Shown here one piece after another: positions 9,973 through 19,257 of a stretch of DNA of 64,000 bases. The DNA lies in assembly GCF_000526995.1 (NCBI RefSeq), contig NZ_AZUI01000001.1:992001-1056000 (forward strand), in the 5' to 3' direction. The notes beneath the pieces are model-generated. The model ran no database searches. It was not told the DNA's origin and worked only from the letters and a program-made list of their open reading frames with translations. Position numbers and translations under genes: made by a program. This DNA is from Lacrimispora indolis DSM 755 (GTDB lineage Bacteria > Bacillota > Clostridia > Lachnospirales > Lachnospiraceae). Each line of letters begins with the position of its first letter. Within the stretch, counting starts at the first letter, position 1.

Positions 9973-10821
9973 TTATTTAACGGTCTTTCCATCTCTTCTT
10001 CTGACGATCAGCCTGTTAGAGTGTTTGTTTTTCTTTCTGGTCTTTAAGCCGAGCGCTGGTTTGCCCCATGGAGTACTTGGGCCTGGGCGTCCGATACCGG
10101 TCTTGCCTTCACCACCGCCGTGTGGATGGTCATTGGGGTTCATTACGGAACCGCGTACTGTTGGACGGAAGCCCATGTGACGCTTTCTGCCGGCTTTACC
10201 GATATTGATCAGGTTGTGATCACCGTTGCCTACAACACCGATGGTGGCTCTGCAGTTGATCGGAACCATTCTCATCTCGCCGGAGGGTAAACGAAGAGTA
10301 GCATATTTGCCTTCCTTTGCCATTAACTGAGCAGCATTTCCTGCGGAACGAACTAACTGTCCGCCTTTTCCAGGATAAAGCTCAATGTTATGAACCTGAG
10401 CACCAACCGGGATCTGGCTTAATGGTAAACAGTTGCCGACTTTTGCTTCTGCTGTCGCACCGCTCATAACCTTCATGCCATCTGTTAAACCAGCCGGAGC
10501 AAGGATATAAGCCTTTGTACCGTCTTCGTAGCAGATCAGCGCGATGTTGGCAGTTCTGTTTGGATCGTACTCGATACCGATAACAGTTGCTGCAATGCCG
10601 TCTTTGCTGTTTCTCTTAAAGTCAATGATTCTATATTTTCTCTTAACGCCGCCTCCGCGATGTCTTACCGTGATCTTACCCTGGTTATTACGGCCGGCTG
10701 TCTTATTGATCGTTTTGCTGATTAAGGACTTCTCAGGAGCTGACTTTGTGATTTCGCTGAAATCAGAACCGGTCATGTGTCTTCTGGAAGGGGTATATGG
10801 GTTATACTTTTTAATTCCCAT
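9973..10821 (-). CDS. rplB: 50S ribosomal protein L2
   Basis: 282 residues. Peptidyl-transferase-centre protein; the essential loop is seen in [20 protein letters not shown] (His in HPHGGG) and the C-terminus in [14 protein letters not shown]. The 220-base gap upstream is the second longest inside the S10 operon. Confidence 0.99.
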   Translation of the reverse strand: MGIKKYNPYTPSRRHMTGSDFSEITKSAPEKSLISKTINKTAGRNNQGKITVRHRGGGVKRKYRIIDFKRNSKDGIAATVIGIEYDPNRTANIALICYEDGTKAYILAPAGLTDGMKVMSGATAEAKVGNCLPLSQIPVGAQVHNIELYPGKGGQLVRSAGNAAQLMAKEGKYATLRLPSGEMRMVPINCRATIGVVGNGDHNLINIGKAGRKRHMGFRPTVRGSVMNPNDHPHGGGEGKTGIGRPGPSTPWGKPALGLKTRKKNKHSNRLIVRRRDGKTVK

Positions 10822-11041
10822 GATATTTCTCCTTTCTTCTTTATTGCCCGTATTTCCCGGGCATAAAGGTATGCCGTGGGCGTTTCTTCTCTATTCGTCC
10901 ATGCTCTTGAAACACAAAGAATCAGAAGTACTTCAACGCCGCCTGGCGTATCTCAATTATCGTGATATAATGTTCATCACATAGAAAACTGAAAAACCGT
11001 TTACGCCGGGCTTGAATAAATTCCCGCCAAGCGTTCCGATC
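10822..11041 (-). other. 220-base structured spacer between rplW and rplB
   Basis: No open frame of note. The transcribed strand can form TGCCCG/CGGGCA (10845-10863) near the rplB ribosome site and ACGCC/GGCGT (10936-10949). In most Firmicutes rplW and rplB are almost contiguous, so this looks like an untranslated leader for rplB. No promoter with good -35 and -10 boxes was seen. Confidence 0.45.
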
Positions 11042-11341
11042 TTACAGTCCTTCGAAGATTTCGATGTCTTTGCTGTCAGCTGTCAGCTGAACAATAGCTT
11101 TCTTTGCCTTAGAGGTCTTTCCAAAAGTCGTTCCTCTTCTTTTGGTCTTTCCTTCTAAGTTCATGGTGTTCACGCTGGCAACCTTAGCACCTGGGAACAT
11201 CTTCTCAACAGCTTCTTTGATCATAGCCTTATTAGCATCTGTGTGCACTAAAAATGTGTACTTCTTGGACGCCATAGCGTTCATGCTCTTCTCAGTTACT
11301 ACAGGCTTCTGGATTACGTCGTAATACTTAATATCTGCCAT
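11042..11341 (-). CDS. rplW: 50S ribosomal protein L23
   Basis: 99 residues; [16 protein letters not shown] and [20 protein letters not shown] are typical. Docking site for trigger factor and SRP at the tunnel exit. Its ATG overlaps the rplD stop by one base (TAATG). Confidence 0.98.
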   Translation of the reverse strand: MADIKYYDVIQKPVVTEKSMNAMASKKYTFLVHTDANKAMIKEAVEKMFPGAKVASVNTMNLEGKTKRRGTTFGKTSKAKKAIVQLTADSKDIEIFEGL

Positions 11342-11961
11342 TATGCGTACACCTCCTCGATTGCTGCAACAGCAGTCTTGGTAGCAACAACTGTGTTGTA
11401 CTTTAAGATATCGTACACGTTGATGGTGTTAGCAAAAGCAGTCTTAACAGCAGCGACGTTTCTTGCACTCAGTACTGCGTTTGTGCTGTCCTCACCCATA
11501 ACAACAAGTGCCTTGGATACCTTTAAGTTATTTAAAACAGTCTGGAACTTCTTTGTCTTGATCTCATCAAACTTTAACTCATCAACAACGATGAACTTGT
11601 TATCATTCACTCTGCTTGTAAGAGCGGACTTAAGAGCAAGTCTTCTTTCCTTCTTGTTGAGTCTGATTGTGTAATCTCTTGGTGTTGGAGCAAAAACAAC
11701 TCCACCGCCTGTCCACTGGGGAGATCTTGTTGAACCCTGTCTTGCATGACCGGTTCCTTTCTGCTTCCACGGTTTTCTTCCGCCGCCAGATACTTCTGCA
11801 CGTGTTTTTGCTTTCTGTGTGCCCTGGCGCTTATTTGCAAGCTGGCTTACGACTGCCATGTGTACGAGATGCTCATTTACATCTACACCGAACACAGCAT
11901 CGTTTAACTCTAATGTGCCAACTTCTTTACCTTCCATATTGTAAACAGATACGTTTGCCAT
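11341..11961 (-). CDS. rplD: 50S ribosomal protein L4
   Basis: 206 residues; the extended tunnel loop [20 protein letters not shown] is complete and unmutated. L4 is the autogenous regulator of S10 operons in enterobacteria; here it is a candidate ligand for the structured S10 leader at 13196-13297, which is inference only. Confidence 0.98.
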   Translation of the reverse strand: MANVSVYNMEGKEVGTLELNDAVFGVDVNEHLVHMAVVSQLANKRQGTQKAKTRAEVSGGGRKPWKQKGTGHARQGSTRSPQWTGGGVVFAPTPRDYTIRLNKKERRLALKSALTSRVNDNKFIVVDELKFDEIKTKKFQTVLNNLKVSKALVVMGEDSTNAVLSARNVAAVKTAFANTINVYDILKYNTVVATKTAVAAIEEVYA

Positions 11962-11990
11962 CTGTGTGATCCTCCTTTCTTATAAAAGCA

Positions 11991-12626
11991 TTAGTTAGAT
12001 GCTTTTACTGTTTCCTTGATTGTTACTAAAGACTTCTTAGGTCCTGGTACAGCACCCTTAACCAGAATCAGGTTGTTTTCTGCATCAACCCTAACGATTT
12101 CAAGGTTCTGGATTGTTACCTTCTTATTACCCATCTGGCCAGGCATCTTTTTGCCCTTGAATACCTTGCTCGGATCAGAACATGCACCGTTGGAACCTGC
12201 ATGACGATGGAACTTGGAACCGTGAGCCATAGGTCCTCTGGACTGTCCGTGTCTCTTAATAGCACCCTGGAAACCTTTACCTTTGGAGATTGCGGTTGCG
12301 TCGATCTTATCGCCTGCTGCGAAGATTTCAGCTTTGATTTCATCTTTTACAGAATACTGGTCAGCATTCTCAAGCTTAAACTCTCTTACGTATCTCTTGT
12401 AAGATACACCGGCCTTATCAAAATGGCCCTTTATTGGCTTGCTGACAAGCTTTTCTCTCTTATCAACGTAACCAACCTGTACTGCACTGTAACCATCGTT
12501 CTCTACGGTCTTAACCTGTGTTATTACACAAGGACCAGCCTGAAGAACTGTTACTGGAGTTAATACTCCGTTTTCATTGAAGATCTGTGTCATTCCGACT
12601 TTGGTAGCTAAAATACCCTTCTTCAT
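11991..12626 (-). CDS. rplC: 50S ribosomal protein L3
   Basis: 211 residues; [16 protein letters not shown] start and [21 protein letters not shown] are hallmarks. One of the two initiators of 50S assembly. A 214-base folded spacer separates it from rpsJ. Confidence 0.98.
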   Translation of the reverse strand: MKKGILATKVGMTQIFNENGVLTPVTVLQAGPCVITQVKTVENDGYSAVQVGYVDKREKLVSKPIKGHFDKAGVSYKRYVREFKLENADQYSVKDEIKAEIFAAGDKIDATAISKGKGFQGAIKRHGQSRGPMAHGSKFHRHAGSNGACSDPSKVFKGKKMPGQMGNKKVTIQNLEIVRVDAENNLILVKGAVPGPKKSLVTIKETVKASN

Positions 12627-12840
12627 GTTTTTACCTCCTGTTTGTTAATTCTACAGCGGATTGCTTTCGCAATCATCCTAGAACAGTCCAATATACGTGG
12701 AACACTATGACTCCATTCGGCGGCATCATGACTGAAGTCCGATTATGGAGATGTTGATTCCTTACAGGAAAAGTGTTGCTTCTATATTAAAACCCTTCAG
12801 GACATGCATGGAATATTTTCCACAATGCTTCTGATGAAGA
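12627..12840 (-). promoter_or_regulatory. 214-base folded leader between rpsJ and rplC
   Basis: No protein is encoded. The transcribed strand forms a GAAA-tetraloop hairpin GATTGC/GCAATC (12659-12674) close to the rplC ribosome site, and a longer stem CTCCATAATCGG/CCGAATGGAG (12711-12750). In other Firmicutes rpsJ and rplC lie close together. It could be an rplC-specific translational leader; I could not assign it to a known Rfam family by eye. Confidence 0.45.
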
Positions 12841-13158
12841 TTATTTATTCTTCATCTTGATATCGATGTACACACCTGCCGGCATTTCCAGTCTGGATAA
12901 TGCATCAACAGTTTTCTGGCTTGGTGTAATGATATCAATGAGTCTCTTATGCGTTCTCTGCTCGAACTGCTCTCTGGAATCTTTGTACTTGTGAACCGCC
13001 CTTAAGATGGTCACCACTTCCTTCTTGGTTGGTAACGGCACCGGGCCGCTCACTTTAGATCCTGTCTTTTTTACAGTGTCGATGATTTTGCCTGCAGACT
13101 GATCAACTAACTGATGATCGTACGCCTTTAATGTGATTCTCATTACTTGACTTGCCAT
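12841..13158 (-). CDS. rpsJ: 30S ribosomal protein S10
   Basis: 105 residues; [19 protein letters not shown] and the loop [17 protein letters not shown] are conserved. First gene of the S10 operon, with GGAGG and its own strong promoter 230 bases upstream. In the ancestral order tuf precedes it directly; here tuf is 36 kb away. Confidence 0.98.
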   Translation of the reverse strand: MASQVMRITLKAYDHQLVDQSAGKIIDTVKKTGSKVSGPVPLPTKKEVVTILRAVHKYKDSREQFEQRTHKRLIDIITPSQKTVDALSRLEMPAGVYIDIKMKNK

Positions 13159-13195
13159 AAAAAAAGTCGCCTCCTTTTCGCACTTAGTAGAAGTA

Positions 13196-13349
13196 CGACA
13201 AGCGGTGACTGTACACGTTCCCGTGTGTGTCCTTCAGGATCACACACTGACTTCCTGTTTCATAAAACAGAATTTTAAATTGTACAGTGACTTGTCGCCA
13301 GTTTCCTAACTTGACATTCGCTCCACGGAAAACCTGCTTATATAAGCAG
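13196..13349 (-). promoter_or_regulatory. structured S10 operon leader (L4-leader candidate)
   Basis: The 5' leader between the promoter (13389-13417) and rpsJ can close on itself: CGACAAG/CTTGTCG (13196-13202 with 13291-13297) and ACTGTAC/GTACAGT (13208-13214 with 13282-13288) form an outer stem holding two inner hairpins, GTGTGTGT/CACACAC (13223-13247) and CTGTTT/AAACAG (13255-13270). A further 16-base palindrome CTGCTTATATAAGCAG lies at 13334-13349. This is the position and general layout of an autoregulated S10 leader; identity as the Firmicute L4 leader is inference. Confidence 0.55.
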
Positions 13350-13388
13350 CAACCTCACGTTTCACAGCTATCATGCCACAGCCTTTGT

Positions 13389-13417
13389 ATGATATCATAT
13401 TTTTTTTTACATTGCAA
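13389..13417 (-). promoter_or_regulatory. S10 operon promoter
   Basis: -35 TTGCAA (13412-13417), 17-base spacer, -10 TATCAT (13389-13394) on the minus strand, preceded by an A-tract. It shares 14 identical bases (AAAAAGTGCTTGCA) with the promoter at 8-36. The presence of its own promoter fits the separation of rpsJ from tuf. Confidence 0.75.
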
Positions 13418-13450
13418 GCACTTTTTTCAAAAAAACGGATAATTTTATAA

Positions 13451-13486
13451 ATGGACAGGATCTGCTGTCAGGCAGATCCTGTCCAT
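13451..13486 (-). terminator. terminator of the ECF/SAM-hydrolase operon
   Basis: A 15-bp perfect stem, ATGGACAGGATCTGC (13451-13465) with its complement at 13472-13486, followed on the minus strand by TTATAAAATT. It lies 25 bases after the stop of the S component and insulates the S10 promoter. Confidence 0.75.
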
Positions 13487-13510
13487 GTAAAACGTTCTCA
13501 TCTTTCCCTG

Positions 13511-14074
13511 TTATCCTTCTTTAGAAAGGCTGCCCTTTTTTGACCGTGTCTTACTGTAGAGTACCAGCAGGATTGTTCCGATAATCCCAGCTGAGGCAGT
13601 GTTTGTAATGGCTGCCACAATGCCTTGGGTAAATACCAGGTTCACAGGCTCTGCATAAATCACAATATCCAGCACAGGAGCCACAACCACCCATGCAATC
13701 ACATTTGCAGCAAGCTGATAAATGTTGAAGCGAATCCCATCCTTTACTTCAAATTCTCCCTCTTCCACCCTCATTTTGGGATAAACCAGCCCAATAAGAA
13801 AGCAGGATACGCCGCTGGCGATCACCCAGCTCCACCATGCGGAGCCATACTGAATGGAATCCGACAATGCGTGCCCGATAAATGCAATCAGGCCTCCTGC
13901 AATGGGTCCGAACAGAGCAGCGAAAAACGCGCCGATTCCATAGGCAGTCTGAATATCTGTTTCCGGGATTCCTGTGGGAACCTTCACATACATAAACAGT
14001 AACGTGAACAAGGCCGCGCCAAGCCCGGTGGCAACAATTGTTTTAGTCTTGAACTCAAACATCTTCTTTTCCAT
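13511..14074 (-). CDS. ECF transporter S component (substrate binding), UPF0397-like
   Basis: 187 residues with five or six hydrophobic segments and an N-terminal ATGLGAALFTLLFMYVKVP helix typical of ECF-type S components. It resembles the UPF0397/HmpT-like group (GIGAFFAALFGPIAGGLIAF, then GHALSDSIQYG), whose substrates are mostly unproven. Last gene of the operon regulator - ATPase - T - SAM hydrolase - S; GGAGG is 7 bases before the ATG. Linkage to SAM hydrolases suggests a substrate tied to SAM, methionine or adenosine metabolism, which is inference. Confidence 0.8.
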   Translation of the reverse strand: MEKKMFEFKTKTIVATGLGAALFTLLFMYVKVPTGIPETDIQTAYGIGAFFAALFGPIAGGLIAFIGHALSDSIQYGSAWWSWVIASGVSCFLIGLVYPKMRVEEGEFEVKDGIRFNIYQLAANVIAWVVVAPVLDIVIYAEPVNLVFTQGIVAAITNTASAGIIGTILLVLYSKTRSKKGSLSKEG

Positions 14075-14107
14075 AGCTCTTCCTCCAATGAGATCACTGT
14101 TATAGGG

Positions 14108-14950
14108 TTATTTTGTAAATTCTACTGTCCACTCCGCTCCGTATCCCAGATGGTATTCACTGCAAAAATCCCCCTGACTGACAGCAACCGCCACCTTCAT
14201 CAATTCATTGTTGTAAATCATGGGATCCCCCTTTTTGGCAAATCCAAAGCTCTGATGGAACAGCACTTTCTGTTCAAATACAATCTTATCTTTATATTTT
14301 ATCACAAGGTTCACAAAATCTCCATACTCAAATCCAGCTTCTTTAAAATCCTTTAAGGGAATGTTTGTCCACAGGTTTCCGAAGTTGGGATCATTGATTT
14401 CAAAAATTCCTTCCACCTTACCAGGCGTTACTGTTGGCTCTAAAATAGGATGCTCCACGATTTCCTCTACCGGGTATTCCGGACCCACCCCTTCAAAATC
14501 AATGATTCCGCTGGCCAGGCGCGCTGCTGTATAGCCAAATAAATCTCTCCCATGGAAAATAGCAACACCCTCTGTTCCTTTTCCACGCAGCCTGTTGACG
14601 GATTCATCTATTTCACGCACCGATTCAATCCCGATCTTTCTCTTCACATGAGTCAGGGAGCCATTGTCCGGTGATACAATATAATAGCCATCCACCGTTT
14701 TTGCCACGCAGGGACGTCTGCCGGTTCCCACTCCGGGATCCACAACGGATACATAGATGGTTCCCTCAGGCCAGAACTGCAGGCTCTGGTATAAGCGGTA
14801 GCTGGCGCTCCATGTATCATACTGGGGAAGTTCATGGGTTCCGTCCATGATTTCCAGCTCCCTGTCCACACATTTTACAACTCCGTACATGGAGCTGACA
14901 GCGCCCTCCTTATAAGTAAAGTCTGTCTGAAATACTAAAATTGGTTTCAT
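14108..14950 (-). CDS. SAM hydrolase (DUF62, S-adenosyl-L-methionine hydroxide adenosyltransferase), copy 1
   Basis: About 280 residues of the DUF62 / chlorinase-fluorinase superfamily. Members with the Asp-Arg-His triad split SAM with water into adenosine and methionine; that triad is visible here (VVDPGVGTGRR and AIFHGRD). Other family motifs are LVFQTDFTYKEGAVSSMYG, SPDNGSLTHV and NLWTNIP. No chlorinase-specific insert is obvious. Start placed at the ATG at 14950, the second of two ATGs, by alignment with copy 2 at 19387. It lies between the T and S components of the ECF transporter. Confidence 0.9.
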   Translation of the reverse strand: MKPILVFQTDFTYKEGAVSSMYGVVKCVDRELEIMDGTHELPQYDTWSASYRLYQSLQFWPEGTIYVSVVDPGVGTGRRPCVAKTVDGYYIVSPDNGSLTHVKRKIGIESVREIDESVNRLRGKGTEGVAIFHGRDLFGYTAARLASGIIDFEGVGPEYPVEEIVEHPILEPTVTPGKVEGIFEINDPNFGNLWTNIPLKDFKEAGFEYGDFVNLVIKYKDKIVFEQKVLFHQSFGFAKKGDPMIYNNELMKVAVAVSQGDFCSEYHLGYGAEWTVEFTK

Positions 14951-15048
14951 GATCATTGATTCCTTTCTCTTATTTTATATTTTTTCTACAGGCCATTTTT
15001 GTCCGTCTTCTGCATTCATATGGGAACCCAGCCCCTTCACTGCCGGGA

Positions 15049-15882
15049 TTATACAAATGGATTATAAAATCTGGAAGCATTTACAAAGAATGTCATGGAC
15101 AGTGATCCTGCCAGGATAAGTATGCCAAAGACAATCGCACCCCAGTCTCCCTTTCCCAGGGGCTTTGCCACATACCAGGTCCTTTTCTTATGCTTTCCGA
15201 AGCCTCTCAAATCCATTGCATTACTGATTAACTCAATCCTGTCCAATGTGGAAAATATCAGGGGAACGCAGATATTCATCACATTTTTTATGCGGGTGCC
15301 CAGCTTTTCCTTGCCGGACATATCCAATCCTCTGCTCTGCTGTGCCAGGGCAATATCCTGGTAATCCCGGATCATATCAGGAAAATACCTGAGTGTCAGG
15401 GAAAGTGCATATGCCCCTTTGTAATTACAGCCCGCCCGGTTTATGGAAGCTGCAAACTCACTGGGATTGGTGGTCAGCAGAAAAATCATTCCCAAAGGCA
15501 CTACTGATGCGTATTTTACAGTCTTTGTCACCTGATAGAGCAATTGTTCCGATGTCACCGTATAACGCCTGCTGAACCGGAACAACTCATGGCTTGTTCC
15601 GTAGATCTGGGTGCCATGCTGGGGGCTGAATAAATAGGTCAAAATAAAATTTATCAGTAAAAAAACGGCCACATAGATGGTCATCACCTTGATCTGCTTA
15701 AACTGCAATTGGGACAGTCTGAAAAAAATCACAGACAGCACCATAACAAACAGGATGTACCTGATGTCGTAGGAAAACATAACGGAAAACGTCATACAGA
15801 TAAAACAGATCAATTTTGTCAGTCCTGACAGATTATAAATGAAATTATCCCTGTCAATATAGTCAAACAGCTTTGCCTTCAT
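15049..15882 (-). CDS. ECF transporter T component (CbiQ family)
   Basis: 277 residues, about six membrane segments (SGLTKLICFICMTFSVMFS near the N-terminus). The two coupling helices carry the Ala/Ser-Arg-Gly signatures QQSRGLD and MDLRGFG that dock onto the ATPases. The ATG overlaps the stop of the ATPase gene (ATGA-type), so the two are coupled. It transmits ATPase movement to the S component in the membrane. Confidence 0.92.
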   Translation of the reverse strand: MKAKLFDYIDRDNFIYNLSGLTKLICFICMTFSVMFSYDIRYILFVMVLSVIFFRLSQLQFKQIKVMTIYVAVFLLINFILTYLFSPQHGTQIYGTSHELFRFSRRYTVTSEQLLYQVTKTVKYASVVPLGMIFLLTTNPSEFAASINRAGCNYKGAYALSLTLRYFPDMIRDYQDIALAQQSRGLDMSGKEKLGTRIKNVMNICVPLIFSTLDRIELISNAMDLRGFGKHKKRTWYVAKPLGKGDWGAIVFGILILAGSLSMTFFVNASRFYNPFV

Positions 15883-17597
15883 GAACGGTGCGCCCCCCTT
15901 TCATAATTGATGAAATTCTGCACAAACGCAGTCGGGTCCGGAATTTCAGCCTTTATCGCCAGATCATATAAGGATGTGATCTTTAGATTGGCCCGGGCGG
16001 CAATATCTTCATCCGTAAGAATGTAAGCCGCACTGGCATCTCCGATTTTCTTTCCCTGGGAAAGCACAATAGCATGGGGAGTGTATTCCAGCATCAAATG
16101 CATATCATGGGTGATCAGCAGGATGGTCACTCCCAGCTGGTTTAAGCTCTTTAAAAATTCCATAATTTCCGTATAATGGCGGTAATCCTGTCCTGCTGTC
16201 GGCTCATCTAAAATCAGTATCTGAGGCTCCAGCACCAGCATGGATGCAATTGTCACACGCTTTTTCTGTCCAAAGCTCAAGGCAGACACCGGCCATTTCT
16301 TAAACGGGGCAAGACCACATATTTTCAGCGCTTTATGTACCCTCTGCTCTATTTCCTCCTCCGGGACCTTGCGGATACGCAACCCTAAGGCCACCTCATC
16401 ATAAATCATGGGCTTGCAGATCATCTGATTGGGATTTTGCATTACAAATCCTATTTTCTGTGAGCGTTCCTTAATGGTCTGGCCTTTCAAATCCTCTCCG
16501 CAGTACAGGAGCCTTCCTTCATCCTCTGTGACAAATCCGCAGATAACCTTTGCAAGGGTGCTTTTTCCGGCACCATTGGTCCCAACAATGCTGACCATCT
16601 CGCCCTCCCGGATCTTAAAATTGATATCCTGCAGAATTTTCCGCTTCCTTGTATACTGGAAGCTTAAATGTTTCGCTTCCAGTATGATCCGGCGCTCCTT
16701 TTCACCAGGCACCTCCCTTTGTTCCCGGTTCCACTTCTGCAAAGGCTCCTTCACCTGGGAGATATCCAGGGTATGGATGCGTCCGGCGCGCATCTGGGGA
16801 GTCACTTTAATGTCTGCATATTTCATTGCAGTGACATAAAGGGGTTCCCGGATTCCAAGCTTTGGAAGAATGTGGGCCGCCATCAGCTCATCAGGAGTCA
16901 TATCCGCCACAATCCGGCCTTCATTGACTACAATCATGCGGTCTATTTCCCGGTAAAGCACGTCTTCCAGCCGGTGCTCTATGATAATAACGGTTTTCTT
17001 CGATTCCTTCCATACCCGGTCAATCAAATCAATGGCTGTTTTTCCCGTAGCAGGATCCAGATTGGCAAGAGGCTCATCAAACAGCAGAATGTCCACGTTG
17101 TCTACCATCACTCCGGCAAACGAAACTCTCTGCTTCTGTCCCCCGGACAATTCAAAGGGAGAGGATTTCAGCAGCTTTCCCATGTCCACAATGTCAGCTG
17201 CCTTCTGGACCGTTTCCTTCATTTGCGAAAGGGGAACACAGTCATTTTCCAGGGCAAATGCAATGTCTTCCCCCACTGTCAGACCGATAAACTGACCGTC
17301 CGCATCCTGCAGCACAGTCCCTACCCTTTTGGACAACTCAAAAATATTCATTTCCCGTGTGTCTTTTCCGCTGATTTTCAGACTCCCCTGTATCTCTCCT
17401 TTATAAGAAAATGGGATCAGACCATTTAAGCAGTTTCCAATCGTACTTTTCCCGCTGCCGCTGGAACCGACTATCAGGACCTTTTCTCCTTCATATATTT
17501 TTAAATTAATATCATGAAGTGTAGGCTCTGCCTGGCTGAAATATTGAAACTGAAAGTGCTCAAATTCTATAACCGGCGTTTTCTCTGTCTGACTCAT
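15879..17597 (-). CDS. ECF transporter double ATP-binding protein (A1-A2 fusion, CbiO/YkoD-like)
   Basis: About 572 residues with two ABC nucleotide-binding domains in one chain. Domain 1 (about 10-240): Walker A GSSGSGKST, signature LSGGQKQRVS, Walker B ILLFDEPLAN. Domain 2 (about 305-540): Walker A GTNGAGKST, signature altered to LSFGQKKRVT, Walker B ILILDEPTAG. Start placed at the ATG at 17597 with GGAGGGGG just upstream; the longer reading would run into the regulator gene. Fused A components are common in Firmicute ECF systems of YkoEDC type. Confidence 0.92.
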   Translation of the reverse strand: MSQTEKTPVIEFEHFQFQYFSQAEPTLHDINLKIYEGEKVLIVGSSGSGKSTIGNCLNGLIPFSYKGEIQGSLKISGKDTREMNIFELSKRVGTVLQDADGQFIGLTVGEDIAFALENDCVPLSQMKETVQKAADIVDMGKLLKSSPFELSGGQKQRVSFAGVMVDNVDILLFDEPLANLDPATGKTAIDLIDRVWKESKKTVIIIEHRLEDVLYREIDRMIVVNEGRIVADMTPDELMAAHILPKLGIREPLYVTAMKYADIKVTPQMRAGRIHTLDISQVKEPLQKWNREQREVPGEKERRIILEAKHLSFQYTRKRKILQDINFKIREGEMVSIVGTNGAGKSTLAKVICGFVTEDEGRLLYCGEDLKGQTIKERSQKIGFVMQNPNQMICKPMIYDEVALGLRIRKVPEEEIEQRVHKALKICGLAPFKKWPVSALSFGQKKRVTIASMLVLEPQILILDEPTAGQDYRHYTEIMEFLKSLNQLGVTILLITHDMHLMLEYTPHAIVLSQGKKIGDASAAYILTDEDIAARANLKITSLYDLAIKAEIPDPTAFVQNFINYERGAHRS

Positions 17598-17611
17598 AGA
17601 CTCCCCCTCCT

Positions 17612-19105
17612 TTATAGTCGGCATTGTATCTGATATTTTCCCAAACGGAAATAATATTTGATTCTGCCAATGGCCCGGTTTCCTTCATCATACAGCAATT
17701 GCTCAATATGGAGAAGCGGAGCTTTCGGCTTTACTCCCAGATAGGGAATCACCTGTTCGTCTGCCTCGATCACCTGGATGTTCACCTGGGCATTTTCTGC
17801 CTTTCTATAAATATCCTGATCCATGAACTCAAGCAATGCTTCTTCCGAATCAAGGTCTATCTGCCATTTAGTCAATATATCTACCGGTATTTGCAGGAAA
17901 CTCTGGCCTATGGGGCCGTTTTCACTTTCATATACATTATTGCTTGCCAATACATCCTCAGCTTCGGAAAGCCCCAGTTTTTCACGGGCAATCCGGGTGG
18001 GAGGCCCGAAATTATAATCCATGGTGATATGAACGATATCCTCCAATGCGTCTTCTGAAAGGAAATTATAAATCTTCCTTTTACGCCTCTTTTCCTTATC
18101 ATAGGACACATATGTGCCCTTTCCCTGATGCTTATGGATATAACCATCCTGAGTCAGGATTGCAAGGGCCTGCCTCAGTGTGTTGCGGCTGATGCGGTAT
18201 TTTTCCGAAAGCACCGTCTCTGAGGGAAGCCTGCTTCCTTTTTCGTAAACCCCGGACACGATATCGCTGTATATCTGGTTATAGGCAGGAATATAGGAGG
18301 GGAGCCTGCCCCTTGCCCCTGAATTTTCTTCTGCCGTCAGTGTCGCCCATTCTCCCATGTATCTGAATCCGATCCGGTAATAAAGGTTATGCTCCTCTCC
18401 CCTGCTGCAAAACAGACAGGGAAGCTTGCCCTTAGCAAGTATTTGCCTGCACAGTGCGCTCACCACCTGGCTCGCCAGCTTCTTCCCTCTTGCCGCAGAC
18501 TCCACTGCCACCCCGCCGATCATAGTGGTCTCCTCGCATTCTGCAGTACTGTTTGCATGGGCAATGATCCTTCCGTTTTCCCGGATCAGGTAATGGATTC
18601 CGCAGTTCCTGCGAATCCGGTCTTCAATCATCTGCTTTGATGCATAAAGGCTTCTCATCTCAGGAATGCTCTGGAGAAATGCAAATATATCATCCACATC
18701 TTCCCCTGAAGCCTGCTGGATTCCGGTATTTTCCTCCATCAGGCTGCCTGGATCACAGAGTAAATACAGCCCTCTTGCTTCCAGCCTGTGATCGGACAAA
18801 ATCCGCTGCACCGCTTTTACATCCTTTATCTTTCCCATGACCACATCCGGTATGTACTCCGAAAGCAGCTGTTTTAAAAAGGAAATATTAATATTCCCAT
18901 TCTTGCTGTAAAGGAGAAGGTTCTGGTAAAAACAAAGATAAACTCCCTGGCACTCTTCCTCCTCAATATCCATATAAACTGTCTGAAATTTTTCGTCAAA
19001 CCCAAAGTCCACTATATCTGCCAGCATAAACGTATTGTAGACAGGCTCCTGCTTCAGATAGGCAAGCAAGGCAGGGCGGTCCTGCGACCCGCATTCTTTC
19101 ACCAT
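17612..19105 (-). CDS. fusion regulator: GNAT-like acetyltransferase domain + GntR/UTRA repressor
   Basis: About 497 residues. Residues 1-265 look like a GNAT fold: HYLIRENGRIIAHANSTA, the acetyl-CoA-type strand-loop IGGVAVESAARGKKLASQVV, and FCSRGEEHNLYYRIGF near the end. Residues 275-345 are a GntR winged helix (GSRLPSETVLSEKYRISRNT, LRQALAILTQDGYIHKHQG). The rest resembles a UTRA effector domain (NVYESENGPIGQSFLQIP, LLHIEQLLYDE). The start at 19105 follows AAAGGAGGGG. First gene of the ECF operon, so it probably autoregulates it via the palindrome at 19321. Whether the GNAT part still binds acetyl-CoA cannot be told from sequence alone. Confidence 0.88.
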   Translation of the reverse strand: MVKECGSQDRPALLAYLKQEPVYNTFMLADIVDFGFDEKFQTVYMDIEEEECQGVYLCFYQNLLLYSKNGNINISFLKQLLSEYIPDVVMGKIKDVKAVQRILSDHRLEARGLYLLCDPGSLMEENTGIQQASGEDVDDIFAFLQSIPEMRSLYASKQMIEDRIRRNCGIHYLIRENGRIIAHANSTAECEETTMIGGVAVESAARGKKLASQVVSALCRQILAKGKLPCLFCSRGEEHNLYYRIGFRYMGEWATLTAEENSGARGRLPSYIPAYNQIYSDIVSGVYEKGSRLPSETVLSEKYRISRNTLRQALAILTQDGYIHKHQGKGTYVSYDKEKRRKRKIYNFLSEDALEDIVHITMDYNFGPPTRIAREKLGLSEAEDVLASNNVYESENGPIGQSFLQIPVDILTKWQIDLDSEEALLEFMDQDIYRKAENAQVNIQVIEADEQVIPYLGVKPKAPLLHIEQLLYDEGNRAIGRIKYYFRLGKYQIQCRL

Positions 19106-19257
19106 AAAGTGCCCCTCCTTTGACATGATCTATTTCAATCCTCATCCTGCATTCACATACAAACACAGAATGGACCGGCAGCTGCACTGCCGTCAACCTT
19201 GTTTTGGCGGTTTCTCTGACGCCTGCAGAGGTTGAAAACATCTTCGCTGATTTTATT

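Noticed and set aside
16668..17429. 253-codon plus-strand ORF inside the ECF ATPase gene
   Set aside because: Antisense to Walker and signature motifs of a well conserved protein; the translation resembles no family.
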